Source: Planctomycetota bacterium (GTDB lineage: Bacteria > Planctomycetota > UBA1135). From it: a stretch of DNA of 64,000 nucleotides. Below are positions 26,033-35,337 of this stretch, one piece after another. The number at the start of each line of letters is the position of its first letter. The first letter of the stretch is position 1. The stretch covers positions 124,001 through 188,000 of the forward strand of contig PAHY01000042.1 in assembly GCA_002705055.1 (NCBI GenBank). Direction: 5' to 3'. The notes beneath the pieces are model-generated. The model saw only the letters and a list, made by a program, of their open reading frames with translations. It made no database searches and had not been told where the DNA came from. The translations under genes and the position numbers were made by a program.

Positions 26033-28936
26033 CTAGTTCGTCACCGTGCGATCGCCCGAGCGAGTGCGTGCGTTCCAGTCGCGCTCCAGCTCGCGGAAGA
26101 AGAAGCCCTGCTCGCTGAAGCCGGCCGGCATATGGAAGGCCTCGACCAGCATGGTCCAGACCGCGTCCACGTTGTCATCCAGCGGCGAGCTGTCGAGCGT
26201 CGGGAAGGGCGGGTTCCCGGCGGCGCGTTCGCTGGCCGGGACCCACAGATCCCATTGCACCGTGCCGTCGTCGAGCACCACGATGTAGTAGCCGGCGTCG
26301 CCATCGAGCGAGAGCGAGTCGCGGAAGCCGAGCGGCGTGCCGTAGTAGGCCTGTGGATCCACGCCCGCGGTCTGGACCGTGGGGACGTTGCTGGGCCAGG
26401 CCAGGTTGTTCGGCCCGGCTGCGGAGGCGTCGCGCACGCGCGCGGTGAGCCGCGCGCCGTTGGCGAAGTCGGCTTCCGCCATCAGGTCGACTTCCAGGTC
26501 GGCGAAGGCCGTACCGGCGTAGTCGGCGGCTGCCTGACGCACCGCGTCGACCACCGTGATGGTCGAGGAGGTCGCGCCCGAACCCGCGCCCAGCTCTTCG
26601 CCGGCGGCGATCGTCACCGGGCCCATCAGGCCGGGCAGCGTCGCCAGCGCAGCGGTGCGGAGTGCATCTTCGCCAGCCAGCGCCGGGAAGTTGAGCGGGA
26701 AGTTGACCCGCGCCGCGGCGGCAATCTCGATCATGTCGAGACTCGGCGAAGCGGCGATGGTGCTGGCGCTGAAGGGGTCGACCACAACCCGCGGATCGAG
26801 CGCATACTGCGTGAAGGGGTCGGTCGTGCTGAGGCGGAAGAAGCCGCCGAACCAGCCCGGGCGATCGGCGAACACCGGGGCGCCGCCGAACTCAAAACCG
26901 AAGGGCACGGTGGCATCGCTGGTCGCATCGGCGATCGAGCGGCCGTCGGCGTCCGTCAGCAGCGGGCTGGCCATGCGCAGCTCCCCGCCGTTGGCGTTGG
27001 CCAGGCTGACCAGCGGCGAGACCACCTGCGTGCCCCCTACCGTGGGGCGCAGCGGCAGCGACACGGTCGTGCTCTGCAGCCCGTAGAAGGTCGCGCTGTG
27101 GTACCCCGCCGCCTGGATGGTGACGTGGTAGGCGCGGCCCGCCAGGCCGGTGAAGGTCGTCTGTCCGGTCACCGAGTTGACCGCGGCGCGGAAGTCGCTG
27201 CCATCGGCGGCTTCGATCTGCATGATGCAGCCGAAGATCGGTGCCAGCGTGCGCGCATCGATCGCCTGGACAGTCATCGAGTCGGCGCTGGCGACGTCGC
27301 CGACGAAGCCGCGGAAGCCGACCCGGCCGGTCACGGTTTCGACCATCGGGTTCCCCGCCGCATCATCGAGTGAGAGCTCGAAGGGCGTGGTGCCGAGCGA
27401 GTAGCGGTTGGCGTCGGTGACCCCGGGGGTGTCGGCGCCGAGGAAGAAGTTGTTGGCGCTGGGCGAGGCCGCCGCTTGCGCCGCGAAGCCACCGCCGTTG
27501 ACGCTGGCTTCGGCCAGCCCGATCGGCTCGTTGGCGCTGCCGTACGGACGCAGCTCGGGGAGGTCGGTCAGGAAGGTGCCGGCGCTGCTCGCGAAGGGCG
27601 GACCGAAGCGCGTGAGCGAAGGCGGAACGGTGTCTTGGACCAGCCCGTCGAGCCCGCGCACCAGGCTGCGGCGAGTGCCGCGCTGCGACCAGGCGTGGAC
27701 CGCGAGCGGGCCTTCCCGCAGCTTGGACAGCGCCGGGAACATCGGATCGGCCTGGAAGTCGAAGCTGAACACGACCTCGGCGCCGGCCGCCTGAGCCGTG
27801 GTGAGCACGGTCGAGCGCTGTTCGAAGGCGACCCCGTTGGCGGCGCTGGCTGCAACGGTCTCGCCGATGCGAGTGAACAGCACATCCCCCGCGACCACTC
27901 CCGAGCCGGTCATAGCGACCCGCAAGGGATAAGCCGGCAGCAGCGCAAGGTTGAGGTTCTGATCCTCGCCCCCCATCGTCGACGCCGTCGACAGCGTCGT
28001 GGGCGGCCCAAAGTCAATCGTGTCCCAGGCAGCTTGGTAAGCGGTCAGCAGCGTGTTGGGATTGAACTCGGTGTCTTCCACGCCCGGGTCCACCGACACC
28101 GCCAAGCGCGCGCCCAGGTCGAGCGCGCCGGCCCCCTCGGTGCGGGTGTAAGGGAAGACGCGACCGTTCAGCTCGGCTGCAGCCGGCGCATCGACGGCCG
28201 CGAAACCGAGCGGGTTGCCTCCCGCATCGACCTGCTCGACGCGGATGTTGGCGACCGCCGTTTCGTAGCTGACCGGCTTTGAAAACACGACCAGCACATC
28301 GCCATCGTGCGGTTCATCGTCGGCTCCGGCAGGCGGAAAACTGCCCACGACTTGCGGCGCCAGCCCGCTCGTCGCGCTGGCGGTCGTGAAGCGGGCGAGC
28401 ACTCCGCTCGCAGGAGGGCTCAACCGACTGCCGCTGAGATCATGGACGCCATCGCTGGCAAAAATCTCATACTCGGTGCTCGCGCTGAGCGGCGAGGTCG
28501 GCGTGAGGACCACGCAGCGGTTGCCGTTGAAGAAGCTCGTCGTGCGGTTGATCCCGCCGCCGCCATCGGCGCGACGCACACCGAGGCTGCCGAGATCAAT
28601 CGAACTCTGAGCGATCGTCTCCGAGAACCAGACCACGATCGGCGTGCGCACATCGACGCCCGTGGCACCGTTGCGGGGCCCGAAGGCCTCGGCGCGCGGC
28701 GCGGCCGCCAGGACGAGCGCCCCATCAAACAACGCCTGCGGCGGTGCCGGCGGATTGGGCGGCTCGCCGCCGTTTCCCCCACCGCCGCCGCCTTCGCCAC
28801 CGCTGCTGCCGCCGTTGTTGCCACTGAACACCTTGCCCGCGTTCGAGGTACAGGTACCACCGAACAGGCTGAAGGAAAGGATCAGGGCGACGGCGAGCAG
28901 GCCGCGGACCCAGGTCTCGGAGCGTCCTTGCGTCAT
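26033..28936 (-). CDS. Large secreted Ig-like domain lipoprotein
   Basis: The 967-residue product has a lipoprotein-like signal (hydrophobic helix ending LFGGTC, Cys29). A long Gly/Ser/Asn/Pro linker follows at about 35-67. Two Big_5-type Ig-like domains (about 80-310) are recognised by NGATGVDVRTPIVVWFSE and FPPAGADDEPHDGDVLVVFS. Around 590-640 a carboxypeptidase-regulatory-like beta domain is suggested by SVTGQTTFTGLAGRAYHVTIQ. The rest is beta-rich with no catalytic motif seen. It is probably an exported surface or adhesive protein. Only 14 bases separate its start from that of the divergent TPR gene. Confidence 0.7.
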   Translation of the reverse strand: MTQGRSETWVRGLLAVALILSFSLFGGTCTSNAGKVFSGNNGGSSGGEGGGGGGNGGEPPNPPAPPQALFDGALVLAAAPRAEAFGPRNGATGVDVRTPIVVWFSETIAQSSIDLGSLGVRRADGGGGINRTTSFFNGNRCVVLTPTSPLSASTEYEIFASDGVHDLSGSRLSPPASGVLARFTTASATSGLAPQVVGSFPPAGADDEPHDGDVLVVFSKPVSYETAVANIRVEQVDAGGNPLGFAAVDAPAAAELNGRVFPYTRTEGAGALDLGARLAVSVDPGVEDTEFNPNTLLTAYQAAWDTIDFGPPTTLSTASTMGGEDQNLNLALLPAYPLRVAMTGSGVVAGDVLFTRIGETVAASAANGVAFEQRSTVLTTAQAAGAEVVFSFDFQADPMFPALSKLREGPLAVHAWSQRGTRRSLVRGLDGLVQDTVPPSLTRFGPPFASSAGTFLTDLPELRPYGSANEPIGLAEASVNGGGFAAQAAASPSANNFFLGADTPGVTDANRYSLGTTPFELSLDDAAGNPMVETVTGRVGFRGFVGDVASADSMTVQAIDARTLAPIFGCIMQIEAADGSDFRAAVNSVTGQTTFTGLAGRAYHVTIQAAGYHSATFYGLQSTTVSLPLRPTVGGTQVVSPLVSLANANGGELRMASPLLTDADGRSIADATSDATVPFGFEFGGAPVFADRPGWFGGFFRLSTTDPFTQYALDPRVVVDPFSASTIAASPSLDMIEIAAAARVNFPLNFPALAGEDALRTAALATLPGLMGPVTIAAGEELGAGSGATSSTITVVDAVRQAAADYAGTAFADLEVDLMAEADFANGARLTARVRDASAAGPNNLAWPSNVPTVQTAGVDPQAYYGTPLGFRDSLSLDGDAGYYIVVLDDGTVQWDLWVPASERAAGNPPFPTLDSSPLDDNVDAVWTMLVEAFHMPAGFSEQGFFFRELERDWNARTRSGDRTVTN

Positions 28937-28946
28937 GAACCCCCTC

Positions 28947-28952
28947 TATAAT
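28947..28952 (+). promoter_or_regulatory. Consensus -10 hexamer at the start of the TPR lipoprotein gene
   Basis: A perfect TATAAT lies at 28947-28952, overlapping the annotated ATG at 28951. A start of transcription about seven bases later would fall at the in-frame ATG at 28960, implying a leaderless message from that codon. No good -35 element is visible at 17 bases upstream (GTCCTT), so the promoter is tentative. Confidence 0.4.
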
Positions 28953-30696
28953 GCCGTCGATGCTGGCCAGTTTCCCCTCCAGTTTGGTCAACCCGGGTTC
29001 ACACGCGCGCCTGCTGCTCCTTTTGGGCCTGCTGGCGGCGGCGCCGAGCTGCACCCAGAACTACCCCGAGCCGGTCGCGGGCGGCCCGCTCGACCCCACG
29101 CCGGGAGCGCAGACGGATCCTCAGGAGGGCCCCAGCCTGGAGTCCTTCCTCGAGCGCGCCCAACAGCCCGAGGCCGATCTGAACGCGCTGCTCGTCGAGC
29201 TCGAACGCGAGGAAGAGCGATTCGCCCAGGAGCCGCTCTACTGGAAGGCCTTCGGCGGGGTCAGCCTGGCCTTCGCCCAGCAGCAGGAGGCGCGCGGCGA
29301 GGTCGATGCCCTGGACGTCATGTTCAACGACGCGGAATGGGCCTACGGCAAGGCGATCGAGCTCGACGCCAACGATCTGGAGGCGCGCCGCGGGCTGGTC
29401 TATGCGCGCCGCATGCTGGGTGATTTTGAGGGCGCCTGGGAGGCCGTCCTCCCCGCCGTCGACGCCGGCAAGGAAGCCAGCCAGCCGGCCTGGGACGAAG
29501 AGCTCGGCCGCGTCGGCCTCGCTCTGGTGATCGAGGCGATGCAGGCATCCCAGCCGGTGCCGCCTGCCGCGCTGCCAGCCGAGAACGCGCTCGGCCGCGC
29601 GATTGAGGCCGGCAGCGCCAGCGCCTCGATCGCGCTCGCTGATCTGCTCGCCTGGCAAGGCCGCGGCGCCGAAGGCCGCGAGATCCTCGTCGAAGCGCTC
29701 CTGCGCGACCCGAACCACGCCGACGCGGTCGGCCGTCTGCAAAACCTCACCCCCAGCGACGCGCAGGTCGTGGCCTGGGAGCGCATCCGCCGGGCCCACC
29801 CGGACGCCCCGGTCGTGCAGTGGCGCCTCGGCGAGGCGCTGTGGAATCTGCACTGGCTCCACCGCCAAAACCGCAACTGGTTCGGCGCGCACGACGCGCT
29901 GGATCGTGCGGAGTCGCTGTTCCTGGCCGCGCAGGCCGGCGAGCCGAGCTACCTCGAGAGCTGCGGCCAGTGGCTGCACCTGGTGCGGACCGCCCACGGC
30001 TGGATCTACTGGAGCCAGAGCCTGGTCGACGATGCGGCGGACGCTTTCCTGGCTGCCCTCGAAGCCGACCCGGACCGCCTCGAGGCCGAGCCGGTCGCCG
30101 AATCGCTGCGGCTCGGCATCTACTCGGTGGAAGGGCACTACTTCGCCCAGAACCGTCTGGATAAGGCGCGGACCTTCCACCGCCGCCTGTTCGACACCTA
30201 CCGCGACAACCCGGACTGGACCAACAACTACGCCTTCGCCTGCCGCGAGGTGGGCCTGGCGCTGGCCGCGCAGGACGAACTTGAGGACGCCCAGGCGGTC
30301 TGGCAGGAGTCCTGGCGCGCCTACACCCGCACCGTCGAGCTGGCCCCCGAAGACGTCCGGCTGGTCAATGACCGCGCCCTGATCGCCGTCTACTACCTCG
30401 AGGACGAGACGCACCTGCCGCTCGCGGAACAGGAGTTGCACAGAGCAACCCAGTTGGGCCAGCAACAGCTGGCTGAACTACCCGGAGATGTTCCCGCCAG
30501 GGAACGTCGGGATCTCGACGAAGCTGTCGGTGACGCCTGGGAAAACTTGGCCTATCTGGACGTGATGCGCAGGCAGCGTCTCGACCGGGCGGAGGACTTC
30601 CTGACCCAAGCCGTCAAGCACTTCCCCTTCGAGAGCCGCCCGGGCGTCGTCGCGATTCGCTCCGAAATCGAGCGCTTGCGCTCCGAGAACCCCTGA
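28951..30696 (+). CDS. Exported TPR-type repeat protein
   Basis: The 581-residue product has a hydrophobic export signal (ARLLLLLGLLAAAPSC) with a weak lipobox. A 50-residue linker and helical repeats rich in Ala/Leu/Glu follow, with TPR spacing (for example WAYGKAIELDANDLEARRGLVYARR and ADAFLAALEADPDRLEAE). No enzymatic motif is seen; a scaffold role in the periplasm or outer membrane is inferred. In-frame alternative starts exist at ATG 28960 and TTG 28984; the latter gives the most compact signal peptide. It is followed after eight bases by a second TPR gene. Confidence 0.65.
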   Translation: MPSMLASFPSSLVNPGSHARLLLLLGLLAAAPSCTQNYPEPVAGGPLDPTPGAQTDPQEGPSLESFLERAQQPEADLNALLVELEREEERFAQEPLYWKAFGGVSLAFAQQQEARGEVDALDVMFNDAEWAYGKAIELDANDLEARRGLVYARRMLGDFEGAWEAVLPAVDAGKEASQPAWDEELGRVGLALVIEAMQASQPVPPAALPAENALGRAIEAGSASASIALADLLAWQGRGAEGREILVEALLRDPNHADAVGRLQNLTPSDAQVVAWERIRRAHPDAPVVQWRLGEALWNLHWLHRQNRNWFGAHDALDRAESLFLAAQAGEPSYLESCGQWLHLVRTAHGWIYWSQSLVDDAADAFLAALEADPDRLEAEPVAESLRLGIYSVEGHYFAQNRLDKARTFHRRLFDTYRDNPDWTNNYAFACREVGLALAAQDELEDAQAVWQESWRAYTRTVELAPEDVRLVNDRALIAVYYLEDETHLPLAEQELHRATQLGQQQLAELPGDVPARERRDLDEAVGDAWENLAYLDVMRRQRLDRAEDFLTQAVKHFPFESRPGVVAIRSEIERLRSENP

Positions 30697-30704
30697 ACCC
30701 CATC

Positions 30705-32189
30705 ATGATCCTCTCGACTCTGCTCCTGCTCCTGCCCCAGGCGGGCGACCTGAAGGCCGCCCTGACCGAGGCCAAGGCCCAAGCCGAGCGCGGCCAGTTC
30801 GCGGCCGCCGTGACCACCCTCGAGGACGCGGGCGCGCTCGACTCGAAGAACGCCGACGCGCTCACTGCGCTGGGCACCTACATGCTGCGCAACACCGAAG
30901 CGCAGATCGCTGCCGGCACCTTGCGCGGGCTCGCCATCAACGATGGCTTTTTGCAGGCCGGCTACGTGCTTGAAGAAGCGGCGCAGCTCGGCGGCGCCCC
31001 GATCGGCGCCTTCGAGAACTGGTCGGAAGCGCTGCTGAACGGGGGTGACAAGCGCAACGCGCTGCGCGCCGCGGAAGCCGCGATTGACAAGTTCCCCAAG
31101 GACCCGCGCGGCCTGATGCAGCGCGGTCGCGTGCTGGTGGCGATGGCCAACGACAGCACCGAAGTCAGCGATAAGGTCGACGCCTTCGATCAGGCCATCG
31201 CCGATTACCGCGCGGCCATGAAGCTCGATAAGAAGGACACCGCGGCCTGCCTGAAGCTGGGTGAGACCCTGATCCTGGCGAGCTACGCCGACCCGGAAGG
31301 CGGCAAGCCCGCCGAAGCGCGCAAGGAAGCGGCGCAGGCCTGGCAGGAAGCGCTCGACCGCAATGCCGCGGCCGTCGACCTCTCGACCATGTGCCAATGG
31401 CTGCACGGCGAGGCCGTCCCGCTGCTGCAGAAGCTCGACAAGTCGAAGGGCAAGGACGCCACCATGGCCTGGTACATGGGCTTCGCCGAGTACAACGGCC
31501 AGCCGCGTGACTGGGAAGAGGTGCGCAAGCACTTCGAGAAGGCGCTCGAGCTCTCGCCCGAGATGTACAACTGCCACTTCTTCCTGGCGCAGGGCGCCTT
31601 CGATCGCGGGGCGCAGCTGCAGGCCGAGAACAACAACGAGATGTCGCAGGCCTCGCGCAACGCCTATCTCTATTCGGCGATTCAGTGGGGCAAGTACCTC
31701 GAGACCCAAGGCCCAGTTCACCGCAACGCCACGCTGGCCGCCGCCGATGGCGGCGCCTCGGCGATCGCCACCCTGAAGTGGATCGCGGGCCAGGCCGTGG
31801 GCAGCGGTCGCTTCGAACCGGCGATTCAGATCTCGAAGTGGATCACCGAGACCACGCCGAACGACGTCGAAGCCTGGAATAACTTGGCCTTCCTTTACCG
31901 CGACTCGGGTCAGGCTGAGAAGTCGCTGGCCGCCTACGCCAAGTCGGCCGAGCTCGCCCCGGAGGATCCGCAGGTCCTGAACGACTGGGCCGTGATCTAC
32001 CACTACTACCTCAAGACCGAGGACGAGAAGGCCAAGGGCCTCTATCGCAAGGCGATCGAGCTCGCCGAGGAGATCCTGGCCGATGACACCGGCCTGTCGA
32101 CCGACGACAAGCAGCGGATTCAGATCGGCCTCCGCGACGCACGGAACAACCTTCGCAAGCTCGAGGCAGGCAACCGCCGCAACGGCTAG
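30705..32189 (+). CDS. TPR repeat protein, probably exported
   Basis: The 494-residue product starts with a short hydrophobic run (ILSTLLLLLP), possibly a brief signal peptide. The remainder is almost entirely helical TPR-like repeats, such as AKAQAERGQFAAAVTTLEDAG and a NNLAFLYRDSGQAEKSLAAYAKSAEL unit near residue 390. It lies eight bases after the first TPR gene and ends at a strong terminator, so the two form one transcript. No substrate or partner can be named from sequence; the neighbouring large lipoprotein is a possible partner. Confidence 0.65.
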   Translation: MILSTLLLLLPQAGDLKAALTEAKAQAERGQFAAAVTTLEDAGALDSKNADALTALGTYMLRNTEAQIAAGTLRGLAINDGFLQAGYVLEEAAQLGGAPIGAFENWSEALLNGGDKRNALRAAEAAIDKFPKDPRGLMQRGRVLVAMANDSTEVSDKVDAFDQAIADYRAAMKLDKKDTAACLKLGETLILASYADPEGGKPAEARKEAAQAWQEALDRNAAAVDLSTMCQWLHGEAVPLLQKLDKSKGKDATMAWYMGFAEYNGQPRDWEEVRKHFEKALELSPEMYNCHFFLAQGAFDRGAQLQAENNNEMSQASRNAYLYSAIQWGKYLETQGPVHRNATLAAADGGASAIATLKWIAGQAVGSGRFEPAIQISKWITETTPNDVEAWNNLAFLYRDSGQAEKSLAAYAKSAELAPEDPQVLNDWAVIYHYYLKTEDEKAKGLYRKAIELAEEILADDTGLSTDDKQRIQIGLRDARNNLRKLEAGNRRNG

Positions 32190-32213
32190 GCTCCGCGCCT
32201 TCTGGCCGTTTCC

Positions 32214-32246
32214 AAGCGACCCGGCAACGGGGCGCTTTCTTTTTTC
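32214..32246 (+). terminator. Rho-independent terminator after the TPR gene pair
   Basis: The stem 32214-32223/32228-32237 has a GCAA tetraloop and one internal mismatch, followed by a T-rich run (TTTCTTTTTT). It lies 25 bases after the stop of the second TPR gene and just before trkA. Confidence 0.8.
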
Positions 32247-32272
32247 CTCCACGCAGGCCTAGAATCCGCTTC

Positions 32273-33628
32273 ATGCGTGTGCTGATCGGCGGGGAAGACG
32301 AGCTTGCGGTCTCGCTTGCCGAGGTGCTGATGCAAGACCACGACGTCACGGTGCTGGCCCCATCGTCGATGCGTGGCAGCAGCCTCGACCGACTCGACGT
32401 CGAAGTGCGCTGGGGGTCGTGCTCCTCCTCCACGGCGCTGCAGTCGGCCAACGTCGACCAGGCTGAGTTCTTCATCGCCTGCACTCCAGCCGACGAGCGC
32501 AACCTGGTGGCCGCCGCGGCCGCCAAGCGACTGGGCGCCAAGCAGGCGATCTGCTTCCTGCGTCGTCACGAAGTGCAGGCCAACGAACGCGAGGCCGAAC
32601 GGCTGGCGCTGTCGCTGGGCATCGACCAGGTCATTCTGCCGGCCGAGCGCCTGGCCCGCGAGATTCTGCGCATCGTCATGGTGCCCGGCGCGCTCGACGT
32701 AGTCGCCTTCGAAGGCGGTCGGGTGCGTCTGGTGCGCAAGGAGATTCCGGAAGGCTCGCACCTCACCACGGGAACGCTGCGCGAGATCGGCGTTCCGCAG
32801 GGCGTGGTTCTGGTGACATGCCGCCGCGATGAAGAGCTGTTCATCCCCAAGGGGGACACGCGCTTCCGCCCCGGTGATCAGGTCACCGCGATGGGCGATC
32901 AGAAGGGCATCAACAAGTTCATGACGCGCTTTCTGGGCGACCGCCAACGGCGCGACCTCCGACGCGCGACCGTGGTCGGCGGCGGGGTCGTGGGCCTGAC
33001 GGTGGCCAAAGGCCTGGAGAGCGCCGGTTGGACAGTCAAGGTGGTCGAGAGCAATGAGCGGCGAGCCAATGAGATCGCGCAGCAGCTCAAGTCGATGGTC
33101 CTGCATGGCGATGGCACCGACCTCGAGCTGCTTGCGGAGGAACACATCGGCGAGGATCCGGTGCTGATCGCGGTCACCAGTCGCGACGAGGTCAACCTGC
33201 TGGTCTCGCTGCTCGCCAAACAGGAAGGCGTGCCGCGCATTATCACCCGCGCCGACCGCATGACCAACGAGCGACTGTTCGAGAAGGTCGGCATCGATGT
33301 GGTGCGTTCGGCCCAGGGCGCGGCGATTCACTCGGTGCTGCGCAAGATCTCGCGCAGCCGCGACGAGCCGATCGCAGAACTCGAACATGGCGATCTGAAG
33401 GTGCTGCGCCTGCCGGTGCGCGAGGACTTCCCGCCCACTCCGCTGGCGCAGATGCGCGCGCCGGTGTTCGCGATCGTCGGAGCGGTTTCCCGCGGCGGGA
33501 ACGTGCTGATTCCGCAGGGCGACACCGTCATTGAGGCCGGCGACACGCTGCTGACCATCTGCACCGCCGAGGACGAGGAGGAAGCCCGCAACTTCTTCTC
33601 CAACTTCTCCGGGGCCTCCGCCGACTGA
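32273..33628 (+). CDS. trkA: Trk potassium uptake regulatory subunit TrkA
   Basis: This is the cytoplasmic nucleotide-binding ring subunit that gates the TrkH potassium channel. The 451-residue product has the tandem RCK_N-RCK_C arrangement. The second Rossmann fold keeps the glycine motif VVGGGVVG (about 233-240) and the acidic strand-2 end (VVESNE). The first fold has only IGGEDELA in place of GxGxxG, so NAD binding in that half is doubtful. Both RCK_C parts are recognisable (EGSHLTTGTLREI; VREDFPPTPLAQM). It lies four bases upstream of trkH, forming the expected pair. Confidence 0.92.
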   Translation: MRVLIGGEDELAVSLAEVLMQDHDVTVLAPSSMRGSSLDRLDVEVRWGSCSSSTALQSANVDQAEFFIACTPADERNLVAAAAAKRLGAKQAICFLRRHEVQANEREAERLALSLGIDQVILPAERLAREILRIVMVPGALDVVAFEGGRVRLVRKEIPEGSHLTTGTLREIGVPQGVVLVTCRRDEELFIPKGDTRFRPGDQVTAMGDQKGINKFMTRFLGDRQRRDLRRATVVGGGVVGLTVAKGLESAGWTVKVVESNERRANEIAQQLKSMVLHGDGTDLELLAEEHIGEDPVLIAVTSRDEVNLLVSLLAKQEGVPRIITRADRMTNERLFEKVGIDVVRSAQGAAIHSVLRKISRSRDEPIAELEHGDLKVLRLPVREDFPPTPLAQMRAPVFAIVGAVSRGGNVLIPQGDTVIEAGDTLLTICTAEDEEEARNFFSNFSGASAD

Positions 33629-33632
33629 GTCG

Positions 33633-35126
33633 ATGCGCATCTCCCGAGTGCTCGGAGTGATCGGACGCCTGCTGCGGGTGTTCTGCCTGGGCTTCCTGCC
33701 GCCGCTGGCACTTTGCCTCTGGGATGGCTACCAGGGTGTCGCCGGCCAGTACCAGGCCGCGGGTCAGTTTGCGCTGGCCCTCGCCATCACCTGGCTGGCG
33801 GGCACGGTCTTCGCGCATGGCTTCATCCCGCGCCCCGACGTCCGCCGCGCGGAAGCGTTGGGTGTGGTCGCGGGCTCGTGGCTGGTGATCTCCGCCTTCT
33901 CAGGCATCCCCTACCTGTTCGCCGGCCTGTCCTGGGACGACGCGCTGTTCGAGTCGATGTCCGGCTTCACCACGACCGGCGCGACCATCCTGCGCGACTT
34001 CGACGCCTACGGGCGCGGCTTCTTCCTGTGGCGCTCGATGACTCAGTGGTTCGGCGGCTTGGGAGTCATCGCGCTATTCGTGGTCGTCCTGCCGCAGCTC
34101 GGGATCGCCGGTCGCCAGCTCTTCTTCGCCGAGACTTCGACGGCGCCCAGCGAAGTGGTGGGATCGCGCGTCCGTGAGAGCGCGCGGCGGCTGTGGTTTC
34201 TCTACGTCACGCTGACGGCGGCGCTCGTCGCAGCGCTCATGCTGGGCGCAGGTTTTCCGCTCTATGAATCGGTCTGCCACGCGCTCACGACGATGTCGGC
34301 GGGCGGCTTCTCGCCGAACGGCGAGTCGATCGCAGGCTACGCCAACCCGGCGGCCGAGTGGATCCTGGTCGTCTTCATGCTGATCGCCGGCACCAGCTTC
34401 CCGCTGCTCTGGGTGGGCATGACGCGCAACCCGCTCGAGGTCTGGAAGGACGGCGAGTTCCGCTTCTACCTGCTCGCTGCGGCCCTGGGCTGCGGCATGC
34501 TGGCCTTCCTGCTGGCGCCGAGCCTGCCCGGCGAGGCCGAGCTGCGCGCGGGCGCCTTCCAGGCGGCATCGCTGATCTCCAGTACCGGCTTTGCCAGCAC
34601 CAACTACGACCTGTGGGGTGACGCCGCCAAGGCGGTGCTGATCATGGTCATGCTGGTCGGGGGCTGCGCCGGCTCAGCCGCCGGTGGCCCCAAGGCGATC
34701 CGCAATCTGTTCGCGCTGAAGTTCGTGTGGCGCGAGATCACGCGCTCGCTGCACCCGCGCGCGGTGCTGCCGCTGCGCCACAAAGGCAAGGCCGTGCCCG
34801 ATCCGATCGTGCGCGCGGTCCTCAACCTGATCTTCCTCTACCTGATCGGGCACTTCGTCATCGGCCTGCTGCTCACGCTCACCGGCGAGAGCCTGGTGAC
34901 CAGCTTCACCGCGGCGCTGGCCTGCCTGGGCAACATCGGCCCTGGCTTCGAGGCGGTCGGCCCGATGGGTAACTTCGCCGACTTCTCCACTCCGGCCAAG
35001 CTGCTGCTCACGTTCGCGATGTGGCTGGGCCGACTCGAAGTCGTCACCGTGCTCGCGCTGCTGCACCCGGACGTCTTGCGCCGGCTGCGCTGGAAGGACG
35101 AGCAGACCAACCGCGCGGCCTCCTAG
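33633..35126 (+). CDS. trkH: Trk potassium uptake channel subunit TrkH
   Basis: This integral membrane K+ channel/transporter subunit of 497 residues has about 10-12 hydrophobic segments and four pore-loop repeats. The first pore loop is ESMSGFTTTGATIL, the second includes ALTTMSAGGFSPNG, the third SLISSTGFASTNYD and the fourth LGNIGPGFEAVGP. Length is typical of TrkH/TrkG. It works with the TrkA encoded immediately upstream. The short DUF1289 gene follows 16 bases later. Confidence 0.94.
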   Translation: MRISRVLGVIGRLLRVFCLGFLPPLALCLWDGYQGVAGQYQAAGQFALALAITWLAGTVFAHGFIPRPDVRRAEALGVVAGSWLVISAFSGIPYLFAGLSWDDALFESMSGFTTTGATILRDFDAYGRGFFLWRSMTQWFGGLGVIALFVVVLPQLGIAGRQLFFAETSTAPSEVVGSRVRESARRLWFLYVTLTAALVAALMLGAGFPLYESVCHALTTMSAGGFSPNGESIAGYANPAAEWILVVFMLIAGTSFPLLWVGMTRNPLEVWKDGEFRFYLLAAALGCGMLAFLLAPSLPGEAELRAGAFQAASLISSTGFASTNYDLWGDAAKAVLIMVMLVGGCAGSAAGGPKAIRNLFALKFVWREITRSLHPRAVLPLRHKGKAVPDPIVRAVLNLIFLYLIGHFVIGLLLTLTGESLVTSFTAALACLGNIGPGFEAVGPMGNFADFSTPAKLLLTFAMWLGRLEVVTVLALLHPDVLRRLRWKDEQTNRAAS

Positions 35127-35142
35127 CCGCGTCACTGGAGTC

Positions 35143-35337
35143 ATGACTCAGGACCCCGTCTCGCCCTGCAGCGGCGTCTGCTTGCTCGACGCCCGCTTTG
35201 GCTGGTGCGCCGGCTGCTTCCGCCGCCCCACCGAGATCCGCGATTGGCCGACCGCCAGCGCGGAGCAGAAGCAGGCGATTCTGGACCGGCTCGATGAGCG
35301 CGAAGCCGAGGCGCAGGCGACGGACCAGGGCGAATAA
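35143..35337 (+). CDS. DUF1289-family small protein
   Basis: The 64-residue product carries four cysteines in a CxxxC...CxxC pattern (Cys9, Cys13, Cys22, Cys25) followed by FRRPTEIRDW. This matches the DUF1289 group of small, probably metal-binding proteins of unknown role. It lies just after trkH. Its stop codon is embedded in the first of the two ARG-box-like sites that precede argR, so its 3' end and the arginine operator overlap. Confidence 0.8.
   Translation: MTQDPVSPCSGVCLLDARFGWCAGCFRRPTEIRDWPTASAEQKQAILDRLDEREAEAQATDQGE

Noticed and set aside
28999..32252. Long minus-strand frames of 488 and 566 residues
   Set aside because: They are antisense to the two TPR genes, which have signal peptides, repeats and a matching terminator.
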